This document shows, one piece after another, positions 29,985-38,423 of a stretch of 64,000 nucleotides of DNA. Made by a program: the position numbers and the translations under genes. Numbering within the stretch: the stretch's first letter is position 1; every line of letters begins with the position of its first letter. The stretch is taken from the NCBI RefSeq assembly GCF_000014565.1, contig NC_008269.1:124001-188000 (forward strand), given 5' to 3'. This DNA is from Rhodococcus jostii RHA1. Its GTDB lineage: Bacteria; Actinomycetota; Actinomycetes; Mycobacteriales; Mycobacteriaceae. The notes below the pieces were generated by a model that was given only the letters and a program-made list of their open reading frames with translations, had not been told where the DNA came from and ran no database searches.

Positions 29985-31105
29985 CCGGCTCCCGGTACAC
30001 CGCCGCCATCGAATCGATGCTCGAGCGTATCGACTCGACCGCCAAGCAGAGCAGCGGCAAGTTCCCGCACTACGGTGACCCTGAATCCGGCGAATGGACC
30101 ACCACTGCCGATGGAAACTGGACGGGCGGATTCTGGGGCGGACTGGCCGCACTCGGCTTCGTGGCGTCCGGTGAGGACCGCCTGTCGCGACTCGCCGACG
30201 AGATCACCGAGCAGGTCCTGCCCCGGGAGAGCTCCGATACCGCCTTCCGCGGCTTCCTCTTCTGGTATGGCGCGGCGGTCAACCACCTCGTCACCGGAAG
30301 CGCGAGCGCATCCGAGATCGCGCTGGCGGGTGCCCGCGGGCTGCTCGCCAGCTTCAACGATCGAGCGGGCGTGATCCCGCTCGGCGCGGAAGCGGAGGAA
30401 GCGGAAGCGGTCGGCGAGGGCGCCGCGAACATCGACGCCGTCCCGGGCACCGTCGCCCTGCTGTCGTGGGCGTCGGCGCAGACCAGCGACCCGCGGTTCC
30501 TCGACGCCGCGATCCGCCACGCGGAGCGGCACATCGAGCTCTGCATCCGGGCGGATGGTTCGGTCTGTCAGTCGGCACTGTTCGACACGACCAACGGTGC
30601 ACTCTTGCGCCGCTACACCCACAAGGGCATGAACGACGACACCACCTGGGGTCGGGCGCAGGCGTGGGCGATGGTGGCGTACGCCCAGGCCGCGCAGTGG
30701 GCGTCGCCGTCCTTCCTGCCGACCGCCGTCCGGCTGGCCGACTGGTGGCTGGACCGCACGCCGACTGCCGGAATCGTGTCATGGGACTTCGACGCCGGCA
30801 CCGGACCGCACGTCCCGATCGACACGTCCGCCACTGCCATCGCCGCTGCCGCGCTGCTCAAGCTCGCCCGACTGGTTCCCGACCGGACCGACTTCCGGGA
30901 CAGGGCCGTCGCCCACGTGAATGCGCTCCTCGACCACCTCACCCCGACCGGACCGCACGACAGCAGACTGGCAGGGATCCTCATGGACGGTTGCTTCGAC
31001 AAACGCCGGGACTTCGCTACCCGGAACGAGTTGATCTGGGGCGACTACTTCCTGCTCGAGTGCCTGATCAGCCTGGACGGCCGGTCCGATACTCTGACAC
31101 TGTGA
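29981..31105 (+). CDS. Glycoside hydrolase family 88/105-like protein, 374 aa
   Basis: Predicted alpha6/alpha6-barrel. Family-typical segments are DGNWTGGFWGGLAALGF (~residues 45-62), GAANIDAVPGTVALLSWA (~150, with the aspartate expected to be catalytic), HKGMNDDTTWGRAQAWAMVAYAQAA (~215-240) and VSWDFDAGTGPHVPIDTSATAIAAAALL (~275). Known relatives remove unsaturated uronic acids from lyase products by hydrating the double bond. Finding one in an acyl-CoA catabolic operon is unexpected. Start GTG 29981 overlaps the previous stop. There is no signal peptide, so it acts on an imported compound. Alternative: a hydratase acting on a non-sugar enol ether. Confidence 0.75.
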   Translation: MTGSRYTAAIESMLERIDSTAKQSSGKFPHYGDPESGEWTTTADGNWTGGFWGGLAALGFVASGEDRLSRLADEITEQVLPRESSDTAFRGFLFWYGAAVNHLVTGSASASEIALAGARGLLASFNDRAGVIPLGAEAEEAEAVGEGAANIDAVPGTVALLSWASAQTSDPRFLDAAIRHAERHIELCIRADGSVCQSALFDTTNGALLRRYTHKGMNDDTTWGRAQAWAMVAYAQAAQWASPSFLPTAVRLADWWLDRTPTAGIVSWDFDAGTGPHVPIDTSATAIAAAALLKLARLVPDRTDFRDRAVAHVNALLDHLTPTGPHDSRLAGILMDGCFDKRRDFATRNELIWGDYFLLECLISLDGRSDTLTL

Positions 31106-31163
31106 CCCAGCCGACATGAACGGGTTGTCCAACGCCGGGGGGAAGAAAGATCGAGGAAAGCCG

Positions 31164-32345
31164 GTGTCGGAAAGTACGCATACCGCAGCTCACGAGTTCA
31201 AACACTCGGACGTCAGGACGTCCATCCTCGACGACCTCGCGCTCTCGCGTGCCGAACTGCTCGTCCTGACCGACGAAGCATCGGCCATGACCACGGCAGG
31301 TCAGCGCATCCGGGAGATCGGCGCCTTCGACATGTCGCTCGTCGGGCGCATCGAGGTCGACGGCGCGATGGTTCACCGCAGTTGGCAGGGGACGCAGAGC
31401 AACGCTCTGCACCGACTGGTGGTGCCGGAGGGGGTCGGACTCGGCGGAAAGAGCATCATGCTGCAGAAACCTGTTTGGGTCCGGGACTACCTGTCCGACG
31501 CCGGAATCACTCACGACTTCGACGCGCTCGTGGCGCAGGAGTCACTGCGAGGAATGCTCGCAGTGCCCATGGTGTACGAAGGTCGTGTCCTCGGTGCCGT
31601 GTACGTCGGCACCCGCGAATATTCGTCATTCGGTGATCGAGTCATCGCGGAGATCCAATCGACCGCCGCGACTGCCGCCGTCACTCTCGTCAGCGCGCAG
31701 AGGGCCGCAGCCCAGACGGAGCTCGCGATCGAGGCCGAACGGAATCGGCTTGCCGAATCCCTGCACGATTCCGTGAGCCCGGTCCTCTTCCGGATCGGTG
31801 CCGAACTGCAGAGTCTGCGTGCACTGGGCGACGCTCAGGCGATCCACGATCGGCTGCAGGAGATCACTGATCAGGTACACGCCGTCAATGCGTCGATTCG
31901 CAGGTCGCTGACCGACCTCAGCGCGCGACCCCCCGAGCGGGAACTCCCAGTCGGCATCGAGGAGGACTGCCAGTCGTTCGCGCTTCGGACCGGTATCCCG
32001 GCCCGTTTCGTACCGCTGACCGAATCTCCGGATCTCGACGCGAGCCGCGTCGAGGCCCTCCAGCGACTGGTCCGGGAGGCGCTCGTCAACGTCGAAAAGC
32101 ACGCCGACGCATCCACCGTGGTGGTCAGCCTGTCGGTTCGGTCGGGCAGAGTGACGGTCGTCATCAGCGACGACGGCCGGGGCGTGGACGGGGCCGACGA
32201 CCCGGCGAGAGGAAGCCAATTGGGGCTCGGGCTGGCCGCAGGACGGCTCGAGCGGCTCGGTGGCGGCATGTCCGTAGTCAGCGGCGACGAAAACGGCACC
32301 ACCGTGCGCGGCTGGGTAGACGCAATCGACGGGTCGGGTGCATGA
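31164..32345 (+). CDS. Sensor histidine kinase, GAF + HisKA_3 + HATPase (NarL-system type)
   Basis: Cytosolic two-component kinase without membrane segments. GTG 31164 with GAGGAAAG upstream is preferred over ATG 31116 (weak site), giving 393 residues. A GAF-like sensor covers ~residues 30-180 (GLGGKSIMLQKPVWVRDY, LRGMLAVPMVYEGRVLGAVYV). The phospho-acceptor histidine is in ERNRLAESLHDSVSPVLFRIG (~210). The ATPase has REALVNVEKHADAS (N box), VISDDGRGVDG (G1) and GLGLAAGRLERLGG. It overlaps the response regulator by ATGA. A soluble GAF sensor suggests it detects an intracellular small molecule, perhaps the substrate or a CoA intermediate of this operon. Confidence 0.88.
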   Translation: MSESTHTAAHEFKHSDVRTSILDDLALSRAELLVLTDEASAMTTAGQRIREIGAFDMSLVGRIEVDGAMVHRSWQGTQSNALHRLVVPEGVGLGGKSIMLQKPVWVRDYLSDAGITHDFDALVAQESLRGMLAVPMVYEGRVLGAVYVGTREYSSFGDRVIAEIQSTAATAAVTLVSAQRAAAQTELAIEAERNRLAESLHDSVSPVLFRIGAELQSLRALGDAQAIHDRLQEITDQVHAVNASIRRSLTDLSARPPERELPVGIEEDCQSFALRTGIPARFVPLTESPDLDASRVEALQRLVREALVNVEKHADASTVVVSLSVRSGRVTVVISDDGRGVDGADDPARGSQLGLGLAAGRLERLGGGMSVVSGDENGTTVRGWVDAIDGSGA

Positions 32346-32980
32346 CCGAGCCGTCGAAGACGATCCGCATCCTCGTCGTCGACGATCATCCGATCGTGCG
32401 CGGGGGGGTCGAACTTCTCGCGCGAGAGGACGAGAACCTCGAAGTCGTAGGAGGTGCACTGACCGGCGCCGCGGCGGTCGAGCTGGCCCGCACCCTCCCC
32501 GTCGACGTCATCCTCCTCGATCTGCGACTTCCCGATATCCCTGCACCCGAACTCATTCCGCGACTACGGCGGGTCGCGCCGCACGCGCGGATACTGCTGT
32601 TCACCGCATTCGCCGATCACGGCGCCATCGATCTGTTGATGGAGGCGGGTGCGGACGGATGCCTCGTCAAGGACATCAGCGGGCAGGACTTCGCCACGGC
32701 CATTCACCGCGTGTCCGGCGGAATCCGGGTTGTCGACCCAAGACTGGCCGGATCGCGAAGAGTCGTGACATCCGAAGCTCTGTACCGGGCCGGCCTGACT
32801 CGCCGCGAGTACGAGGTGCTGCGTTTCGCGGCAATGGGTAACAGCAACCCCGAAATCGCTCAGGAACTGTCCCTTGCGCGGAACACCGTAAAAACCTATT
32901 TGCAGAGCGCCATGCAGAAACTGAACGCGCGCAATCGCGTCGAAGCCATTGCGCGTGCCCACGAACTTCGCTTGCTCTGA
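32342..32980 (+). CDS. LuxR/NarL-family response regulator, 212 aa
   Basis: Receiver domain at residues ~8-125: acidic pair in ILVVDDHPIVRGG, phospho-acceptor aspartate in VDVILLDLRLPD (~58), conserved lysine in DGCLVKDISGQDF (~108). The C-terminal LuxR helix-turn-helix is LTRREYEVLRFAAMGNSNPE with ELSLARNTVKTYLQSAMQKL (~155-200). It is the cognate partner of the overlapping kinase. The two near-identical inverted repeats at 25244-25263 and 33016-33035, in front of the operon and of the next transporter gene, are the natural candidates for its binding sites. Confidence 0.92.
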   Translation: MTEPSKTIRILVVDDHPIVRGGVELLAREDENLEVVGGALTGAAAVELARTLPVDVILLDLRLPDIPAPELIPRLRRVAPHARILLFTAFADHGAIDLLMEAGADGCLVKDISGQDFATAIHRVSGGIRVVDPRLAGSRRVVTSEALYRAGLTRREYEVLRFAAMGNSNPEIAQELSLARNTVKTYLQSAMQKLNARNRVEAIARAHELRLL

Positions 32981-33015
32981 ACGTAATTCGTTCACCAGGC
33001 AACATATCCCCACCT

Positions 33016-33035
33016 CTCCACCTGGAGATGTTGTG
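33016..33035. promoter_or_regulatory. Candidate response-regulator operator, copy 2
   Basis: CTCCA-CC-TGGAG inverted repeat (33016-33027) followed by ATGTTGTG, differing from the copy at 25244-25263 in 2 of 20 positions. It lies 67 bases (right edge to ATG) upstream of the transporter gene, nearly the same distance as copy 1 from its operon (62 bases). Confidence 0.65.
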
Positions 33036-33102
33036 TGTCCTGGATCACCCATACATTCGAGCCACAGGAATCATTCCGCAATCGTGGCAACGGAGGCCAT
33101 AC

Positions 33103-34422
33103 ATGTTCACAATGTCCCAAACCTCGAAAGTCGGATTTGCCAGCGGTGTCGGTACGACAGTCGAATGGTACGACTTCTTCATCTACGGCACCGCGGCCGG
33201 ACTCGTGTTCAACAAGATCTTCTTCCCCGAGTTCGACTCCCTGATCGGCACTTTGCTCGCCTTCGCCACGTTCTCCGCCGCCTTCGTTGCGCGTCCGATC
33301 GGCGGAGTGGTGTTCGGCCACTTCGGTGACCGGATCGGACGGAAGTCGATGCTCGTCATCACCCTGACCATCATGGGCTTCACCACCCTCGGAGTCGGGC
33401 TGCTCCCGAGCTACCAGTCCATCGGCGTCGCCGCGCCGATCATTCTCGTGACCCTGCGCTTCGTGCAGGGCCTCGCGCTCGGTGGCGAGATCGGCGGGGC
33501 GATTCTCATGGCCGTCGAACACGCGCCCGCCGGCAAACGCGGCTACTACGGCAGCTGGGTGCAGATGGGGGTGCCGGCGGGATTGATGTTGGGCAACACA
33601 GTCTTCCTGTTTATGGCCGGACTTTCCCCCGAAGCGTTCGAATCCTGGGGTTGGCGAATTCCCTTCCTGATCGGGGGTGCGTTCGTCGCGATCGGCCTCT
33701 TCGTCCGACTGCACGTCGGCGAAAGCCCGAACTTCGATCGCGTCAAGAAGAACGCAAAGTTGGAGAAGCTGCCCATCGGGGTGGTCCTTCGCCACTACCC
33801 CAAGCAGGTCCTCCTGACCTGTGGTGCTTACTTCGCCATCGGGGTCACCTTCTACGGCACCACGGTATTCGGTCTCAGCTACGGCGTCGCGCAGGTCGGC
33901 TACACGCGGAACCAGATGCTGACACTCGTCCTCGTCGCCATGGCGGTCACGTTCGTCGCGCTGCCGTTCTTCGGCAAACTGTCTGACTCCTACGGCAGGA
34001 AGCCGGTGTTCCTGGCAGGAGTCGTCGCAATGCTGCTGTTCACCTTTCCGTGGTTCTGGCTGGTGAACAGCGGATCCTTCCTGCTGGCGATGGTCGGGTT
34101 CGTGTCGTTCTGTCTCGCCTTCTCGACCTCCTACGGCCCGCTCGCAGCCTTCTTCGCCGAAGCCTTCGACACCCGCATCCGCTACACCGGAATCTCCTTC
34201 GGATACACGATCGGCACCCTTGCCTCGAGCGCTCCCGCGCCAATCGTCGCCACGTACCTGCTGGATCGCACCGGATCCTACGGCGCCGTCGCGCTGTTCA
34301 TGGTCGCAATGTGCGCCATCTCCGTCGTCTGCGTGATCGCCATGCGGGAGACCTACCAGCAAGATCTGTCCGACAACGACGAAGCCGCGGGACAGGAGCG
34401 GTTGTCACCGACTTCCACGTAG
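33103..34422 (+). CDS. MHS-family (metabolite:H+ symporter) MFS transporter, 439 aa
   Basis: Twelve-TM inner-membrane symporter of the shikimate/dicarboxylate/proline-betaine group. ATG 33103 has CGGAGG 6 bases upstream; the frame's earlier start at 33028 would run through the operator. Signatures: SGVGTTVEWYDFFIYGTAAGLVF at the N-terminus (MHS hallmark), GGVVFGHFGDRIGRKSMLV (~residue 65, loop 2-3 motif), LRFVQGLALGGEIGGAILMAVEHAP (~130), WGWRIPFLIGGAFVAIGLFVR (~190) and FGKLSDSYGRKPVF (loop 8-9). The shared upstream operator ties it to the two-component operon, so it probably imports that pathway's substrate, an organic acid or betaine-like compound. Confidence 0.92.
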   Translation: MFTMSQTSKVGFASGVGTTVEWYDFFIYGTAAGLVFNKIFFPEFDSLIGTLLAFATFSAAFVARPIGGVVFGHFGDRIGRKSMLVITLTIMGFTTLGVGLLPSYQSIGVAAPIILVTLRFVQGLALGGEIGGAILMAVEHAPAGKRGYYGSWVQMGVPAGLMLGNTVFLFMAGLSPEAFESWGWRIPFLIGGAFVAIGLFVRLHVGESPNFDRVKKNAKLEKLPIGVVLRHYPKQVLLTCGAYFAIGVTFYGTTVFGLSYGVAQVGYTRNQMLTLVLVAMAVTFVALPFFGKLSDSYGRKPVFLAGVVAMLLFTFPWFWLVNSGSFLLAMVGFVSFCLAFSTSYGPLAAFFAEAFDTRIRYTGISFGYTIGTLASSAPAPIVATYLLDRTGSYGAVALFMVAMCAISVVCVIAMRETYQQDLSDNDEAAGQERLSPTST

Positions 34423-34451
34423 GCGGCTTCGCCGCCCGTGCGCCCCTTTTA
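34422..34451 (+). terminator. Hairpin terminator after the MHS transporter
   Basis: GGCGGC-TTC-GCCGCC stem-loop (34422-34436), directly at the transporter stop, followed by CCCCTTTT (34444-34451). Modest rho-independent terminator candidate. Confidence 0.5.
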
Positions 34452-34562
34452 CTGACTTCTCCGTGGGTCGGGTCGAGTAACTGTGGTCACCCCCGAGGCT
34501 GAGTGTCGCGAGCGCGATAACCGGTCTCGGGGGCGTGGGGCCCGCAGTGTCAGCAGACCCAT

Positions 34563-35025
34563 CAACCCGTACTGGTCTTCGACCTCGGCGGCGGCACCTT
34601 CGATGTGGGCCTGCTCGACGTCGGCGAGGGAGTGGTCGAGGTCCGTTCCACGGCCGGCGACTCCCACCTCGGCGGCGACGACTTCGACCGACGCCTGGTG
34701 GACTACCTCGCCGACGAATTCCAGCGTGCGGAGAATATCGATCTGCGCAAGGATGCGCGGGCGTTGCAGCGCCTCTTCGAGGCCGCGGAGAAAGCCAAGG
34801 TCGAGTTGTCCTCGGTGACACAGGCCCAGGTCAACTTGCCCTTCGTCACCGCTGACGCGAACGGTCCAAGCACCTCACCACCACGATCATGCGACGAAGT
34901 TCGAGGATCTGACGGCGGATCTGGTGGAACGCTGCCTCGACCCCGTGAAGCAGGCGATGAGTGACGCCAAGGTCACCGCCAACGACATCGACGAGGTGAT
35001 CCTGGTCGGTGGTTCGACGCCCCCG
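34563..35025 (+). pseudogene. dnaK (Hsp70) internal fragment
   Basis: An internal piece of a DnaK chaperone without start or end. The first frame reads [20 protein letters not shown] (the phosphate-2 motif), then [20 protein letters not shown] and [20 protein letters not shown]. After about 34863 two frame changes follow, and the match continues with [20 protein letters not shown] and [11 protein letters not shown] up to ~35025. This covers roughly residues 165-345 of a normal DnaK. It has no promoter or ribosome binding site and is not functional. Its presence points to recombination with a chaperone locus. Confidence 0.85.
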
Positions 35026-35107
35026 TGTTTAGACGCCGCACTCGTAGGGAATCAACACGCACGTGTCTCAAGTAGGTTGACAATTACCGTCGGTACCCAC
35101 GATTGGC

Positions 35108-35839
35108 CTATACCGTCGCTGCGCGTGCGACCTCGTGTCGCCAGACTGCGCCGGTGTTGAAGTTGGCGCCCAGGTCGGGAAGATCCTCCCAATCGGCGTC
35201 GTCGATGTCGACGAGCGTGCCACCCGCGCTCACGACAGCCAAGGACATGCGCGCCAGCTCTTCCAGGCTGGCGGCCTGCAGAACCGACTGTTGCACCGAC
35301 GACGCGACGGAGGTGATGCCATGTCCGCGGCAGATGACGACGGGTCGATCGCCCATCGCCGTCACCATTTCCTTGCCGAGTTGGGTGCTATGAATCAACA
35401 CTGCGCGGCGGTACACCGGCACCCCACCCCGCGCGAGAACTGCACCGGGGATGTCGTAGGCCCCGTAGATGGGCCGCAGCGAGATACCCGCTAGGTCGGC
35501 TGCAACAATCGACGGGGGGTGCAGGTGCGCTACAGCTCGGATGTCCGGCGAGGCCCGCATCGATTCGACGTGAACGGGCAACTCCTTGGGTACCTGATAG
35601 CCGTTGTCGAGTTCACCTGGAGCGCCGGCTGTTCCGTCGAACCGTACGAGTCGAATGTCGGACGGGCGTGTATAGGCCACGCCGGTGTCGTCTGCACTGC
35701 GACACCTGATGAGCAGAAGGTCAGGGGAGACTCTGAAGCTGATGTGGCCCAGGATGCCCTCCATCAAACCCCGGGCAGCGGCAACCCTGCACGCCTCGGC
35801 TACGACGACCCGTGCACCCTCGATATCCGTCTCGTTCAC
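35108..35839 (-). CDS. padC: 3,4-dihydroxyphthalate decarboxylase (class II aldolase family), 243 aa
   Basis: Class II aldolase/adducin fold with metal-site motifs: [21 protein letters not shown] (~residues 25-45), [16 protein letters not shown] (~105, two zinc-binding histidines) and [20 protein letters not shown] (~170, third histidine). In actinobacterial phthalate operons a protein of exactly this family, PhtC/PadC, decarboxylates 3,4-dihydroxyphthalate to protocatechuate; the assignment rests on family and operon position. It is the last gene of the operon, and its ATG overlaps the stop of the ferredoxin reductase. No other decarboxylase is present to complete the pathway. Confidence 0.85.
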   Translation of the reverse strand: MNETDIEGARVVVAEACRVAAARGLMEGILGHISFRVSPDLLLIRCRSADDTGVAYTRPSDIRLVRFDGTAGAPGELDNGYQVPKELPVHVESMRASPDIRAVAHLHPPSIVAADLAGISLRPIYGAYDIPGAVLARGGVPVYRRAVLIHSTQLGKEMVTAMGDRPVVICRGHGITSVASSVQQSVLQAASLEELARMSLAVVSAGGTLVDIDDADWEDLPDLGANFNTGAVWRHEVARAATV

Positions 35840-37077
35840 GTGGTTTCCTTGACCGTGGTGCGGGCTGATACCGTCATTGCCTCGAGACGTGCCGCAAACT
35901 CGGCATATTCGACCCCGAGTGCGATCGCTTTGCGGGCGGTGACAAGCGCTTTCGGCCAGTTGACGACGACGACCCCGGTCAGTCTGCCGTTCTCGTCGGG
36001 GTAGCAGACCGCGAACCGAGCCTTGTTCGTCACCTCGCCGATGACAGTGTGCGTCGACGAGCCCACCAGTCCGACCGTCTGTATCTTCCAGTCGTACTGA
36101 TCACTCCAGACGTATTCGACCGGTTCGTGGCGTATCTTCTCGTCCGGGCGAGCGATGTTCCGGGCGACCACGACGGCTTGCTCCACCGCGTTCGTCCAGT
36201 GCTCGAGCCGGGTCGAACCGCCGCGTCGGGTGTTGTCGAACCGGCACACGTCGCCGACTGCGTAGATGTTGTCGTGACCGATTGCACGGCAGTACACGTC
36301 ACACACCACACCATTGCTCACCTCGAGACCGGAGGACTCGAGCCAGTCGTCGTTCGGTATCGCCCCGATACCGACGACCACCGTGTCGGCGGCGAGCGTC
36401 GACCCGTCGGACAAGCCGATCGCGAAGGACCCGTGCTCACCGTGCACGGACTCGACACCGACCCCGAATCTGGTGTCGACGCCGCGACGCCGATGGAGGT
36501 CGATGAACAGCTCGCCGATCTCCGCACCCATCACGCGTGCCATGGGCACGGGTTCTGGATCCACCAGCGTGACGCGCATCCCGAGTTCGACCGCGGTTGC
36601 CGCGGTCTCCGCGCCGATGAAGCCGCCGCCGATAATGACGAGGTGGTCGGTGGTGCCGAAATGGCGGCGTAGTGCGCGGGCGTCCGCGGCTGTTCGTATC
36701 ACGTGCAGGCCGTTCGGCGTTCCCCACGGTGACGGTCGGGCGCGAGCGCCGGTGGCGAGCACCAGGTTGTCGAACGCGACCCTCGTACCGTCTGCGAGTT
36801 CGACATCCTGGTTTGCCGTGCTCAGCCGTATGGCTGGTTGGCCCAACCGAAGCTCGAGATCGAGTTCCCGAGCCTGTTCGGTGGTCAACAACGTAATCTC
36901 GGCCATCGTAGAGTCACCTGCCAGGATCGACTTCGACAATGGCGGCTTGTCATAGGGCAGTTCGCCTTCGGCACCGATGAGAATGATGGCGCCCGGATAC
37001 CCTTCCGACCGCAGTGCCTGTGCAGTTCGGACACCACCGATCGATGCGCCGACGATGACCGTGGTCGATTCCGGCAT
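35836..37077 (-). CDS. padAd: Ferredoxin reductase of the phthalate dioxygenase system, 413 aa
   Basis: FAD/NADH oxidoreductase of the aromatic dioxygenase (BphA4-like) type. It passes electrons from NADH to the adjoining ferredoxin. ATG 37077 is chosen because it overlaps the ferredoxin stop by one base; the frame's first ATG, at 37242, lies inside that gene. The N-terminal FAD Rossmann fold is TTVIVGASIGGVRTAQALRS; ELPYDKPPLSKSIL follows; the NAD site is HLVIIGGGFIGAETAATAVE (~150). The second FAD motif is NIYAVGDVCRF (~280), and the C-terminal interface domain starts at LEHWTNAVEQAVVVARNI. Confidence 0.9.
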   Translation of the reverse strand: MPESTTVIVGASIGGVRTAQALRSEGYPGAIILIGAEGELPYDKPPLSKSILAGDSTMAEITLLTTEQARELDLELRLGQPAIRLSTANQDVELADGTRVAFDNLVLATGARARPSPWGTPNGLHVIRTAADARALRRHFGTTDHLVIIGGGFIGAETAATAVELGMRVTLVDPEPVPMARVMGAEIGELFIDLHRRRGVDTRFGVGVESVHGEHGSFAIGLSDGSTLAADTVVVGIGAIPNDDWLESSGLEVSNGVVCDVYCRAIGHDNIYAVGDVCRFDNTRRGGSTRLEHWTNAVEQAVVVARNIARPDEKIRHEPVEYVWSDQYDWKIQTVGLVGSSTHTVIGEVTNKARFAVCYPDENGRLTGVVVVNWPKALVTARKAIALGVEYAEFAARLEAMTVSARTTVKETT

Positions 37078-37271
37078 CAGTCTTCGATCCAGAGCGCGGA
37101 GACCGGGCAGGAGCGGGCAGCACTGTCGACGCGTCCCCGTTCCGATTCGGGGACCTCCACACTCAATAGTTCGACGACACCGTCGTCGTCGATGTCGAAG
37201 TAGTCGTCGGCAGCGACGACGCAATTGGCATATCCCTGACATGCACCAAGATTCGCTTTGACGACAGCCAT
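37077..37271 (-). CDS. padAc: Ferredoxin of the phthalate dioxygenase system, 64 aa
   Basis: Small ferredoxin (MAVVKANLGACQGYANCVVA at the start, RSCPVSALWIED at the end). The cysteine pattern C-x5-C...CP fits a single-cluster [3Fe-4S]/[4Fe-4S] actinobacterial ferredoxin, not the Rieske type used by biphenyl dioxygenases. ATG 37271 follows a purine-rich GAAAGAGAGGAAACCGCG stretch. It carries electrons between the overlapping reductase and the dioxygenase. Single-cluster ferredoxins of this kind are the known partner in actinobacterial phthalate and PAH dioxygenases. Confidence 0.88.
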   Translation of the reverse strand: MAVVKANLGACQGYANCVVAADDYFDIDDDGVVELLSVEVPESERGRVDSAARSCPVSALWIED

Positions 37272-37308
37272 CGCGGTTTCCTCTCTTTCCGAACTGGTCG
37301 AACTCGTA

Positions 37309-38115
37309 TCAGCGGGTCGAAGGTTTGGGGGCTCCGATTCCGAAGCCGCCGTCGGGATGCGTCGCGCCTGCGGTGATTCCTCGGGATCTGTCGGAAGCGA
37401 AGAAGACGAAGCTCCACGCGTGGTCCTCACCTGAGAGGGCCACGTTGAGCGGTGTCCGCGCCGCCAACTCGTTTGCACGATTCGGATTGTCGTCGAGTCG
37501 ATCGGCGTCGCGTCCCAGGCTCGCCAACCCGCGCAGGTCGGTGTTCAACGTGCCGCCTGGGGCGACTCCGTTGACGCGAATATCTGGGGCGAGCTCGTAG
37601 GCCAGGGTGGTGACCAGCCCGCGTACGGCAAATTTGGATGACACGTAGAGCACTCCGCCTCGTCCGGGATAGAACGACGAGGCAGACTCCGCCAGCACGA
37701 TCGACGATCCGCGGTGCTTGCGCAGTTCCGGTACGGCGGCCTTGACCGAGTGCATGTGGCTGAGCACGTTGGTTCGGAACATCTCGTCGAACGCCACGTC
37801 GAGTGTGTCCGCGGGGATGTCCTCTATGCCCTGGTAGAAGTCGAAGATCCCGACACAGTTGACCAGTGTGTCGAGCCCTCCGAACGCGGCGACCGCAGCC
37901 GCGACGGCAGCGTCGTTGTCCGCCGCGCGTGTGGCGTCACCTTCGATGACCGGTACCTGGGGTAGGTGTTCGCGCAGCACTCGACACTTGTTCGGGTCAC
38001 GCTCGAGTACCGCGACGCACGCGCCTTCGGCGAGGAACGCATCGACGACTGCTCGCCCGATCCCCGAGCCCCCGCCAACGACAAGTGCCCGCTTGCCGTC
38101 GAGCCAGCCAGTCAT
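37309..38115 (-). CDS. padB: cis-Phthalate dihydrodiol dehydrogenase (SDR), 268 aa
   Basis: Short-chain dehydrogenase that rearomatises the cis-dihydrodiol made by the dioxygenase, expected to yield 3,4-dihydroxyphthalate. NAD motif GKRALVVGGGSGIGRAVVDAF at the N-terminus, LVNCVGIFDFYQGIEDIP (~85-100), and the catalytic Ser/Tyr/Lys set in SIVLAESASSFYPGRGGVLYVSSKFAVRGL (~140-165, YxxxK). The ending DGGFGIGAPKPSTR and length resemble BphB/HcaB-type dihydrodiol dehydrogenases. ATG 38115 overlaps the stop of the 103-aa gene; a longer frame upstream is discarded. Confidence 0.88.
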   Translation of the reverse strand: MTGWLDGKRALVVGGGSGIGRAVVDAFLAEGACVAVLERDPNKCRVLREHLPQVPVIEGDATRAADNDAAVAAAVAAFGGLDTLVNCVGIFDFYQGIEDIPADTLDVAFDEMFRTNVLSHMHSVKAAVPELRKHRGSSIVLAESASSFYPGRGGVLYVSSKFAVRGLVTTLAYELAPDIRVNGVAPGGTLNTDLRGLASLGRDADRLDDNPNRANELAARTPLNVALSGEDHAWSFVFFASDRSRGITAGATHPDGGFGIGAPKPSTR

Positions 38116-38423
38116 TCGTTGTCTCCCTCTGCGATCAACGGAGCAAACATGTTTCCCACCATCGCGGCGAAGGTGGCCGGGTTCTGCCAGGTCAGCGCCT
38201 CGAGTTCCAGCGGGTCCACACAGACCCACTGTCCGGACTTCGGGGCGTGCACCAGCAGCCGTACGCCGTTGCGGGTCGCCACCTTGTGCACGTTGACCTC
38301 GGCGAATTCGTTGGCGATGGTCAGCGGATCACCGACGGCACCAGCCAAGAGCTGCGCGAACTCGTCTGTGGCACGGCGCGCGGCGCGTGCGTCCTGCTCC
38401 TCGCCGTCCCACTGCAAGCTCAT
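38112..38423 (-). CDS. Unknown small protein inside the dioxygenase operon, 103 aa
   Basis: ATG 38423 overlaps the beta-subunit stop (ATGA), and its own stop overlaps the dihydrodiol dehydrogenase start, so it is firmly an operon member. The sequence (MSLQWDGEEQDARAARRATD, later LTIANEFAEVNVHKVATRNG and GQWVCVDPLELEALTWQNP) is soluble and acidic, with no cysteine cluster or known motif. It is not a ferredoxin, reductase or decarboxylase, all of which are present elsewhere in the operon. Possible roles are a dioxygenase assembly or stability factor, or an accessory subunit; this is inference from position only. Confidence 0.65.
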   Translation of the reverse strand: MSLQWDGEEQDARAARRATDEFAQLLAGAVGDPLTIANEFAEVNVHKVATRNGVRLLVHAPKSGQWVCVDPLELEALTWQNPATFAAMVGNMFAPLIAEGDNE

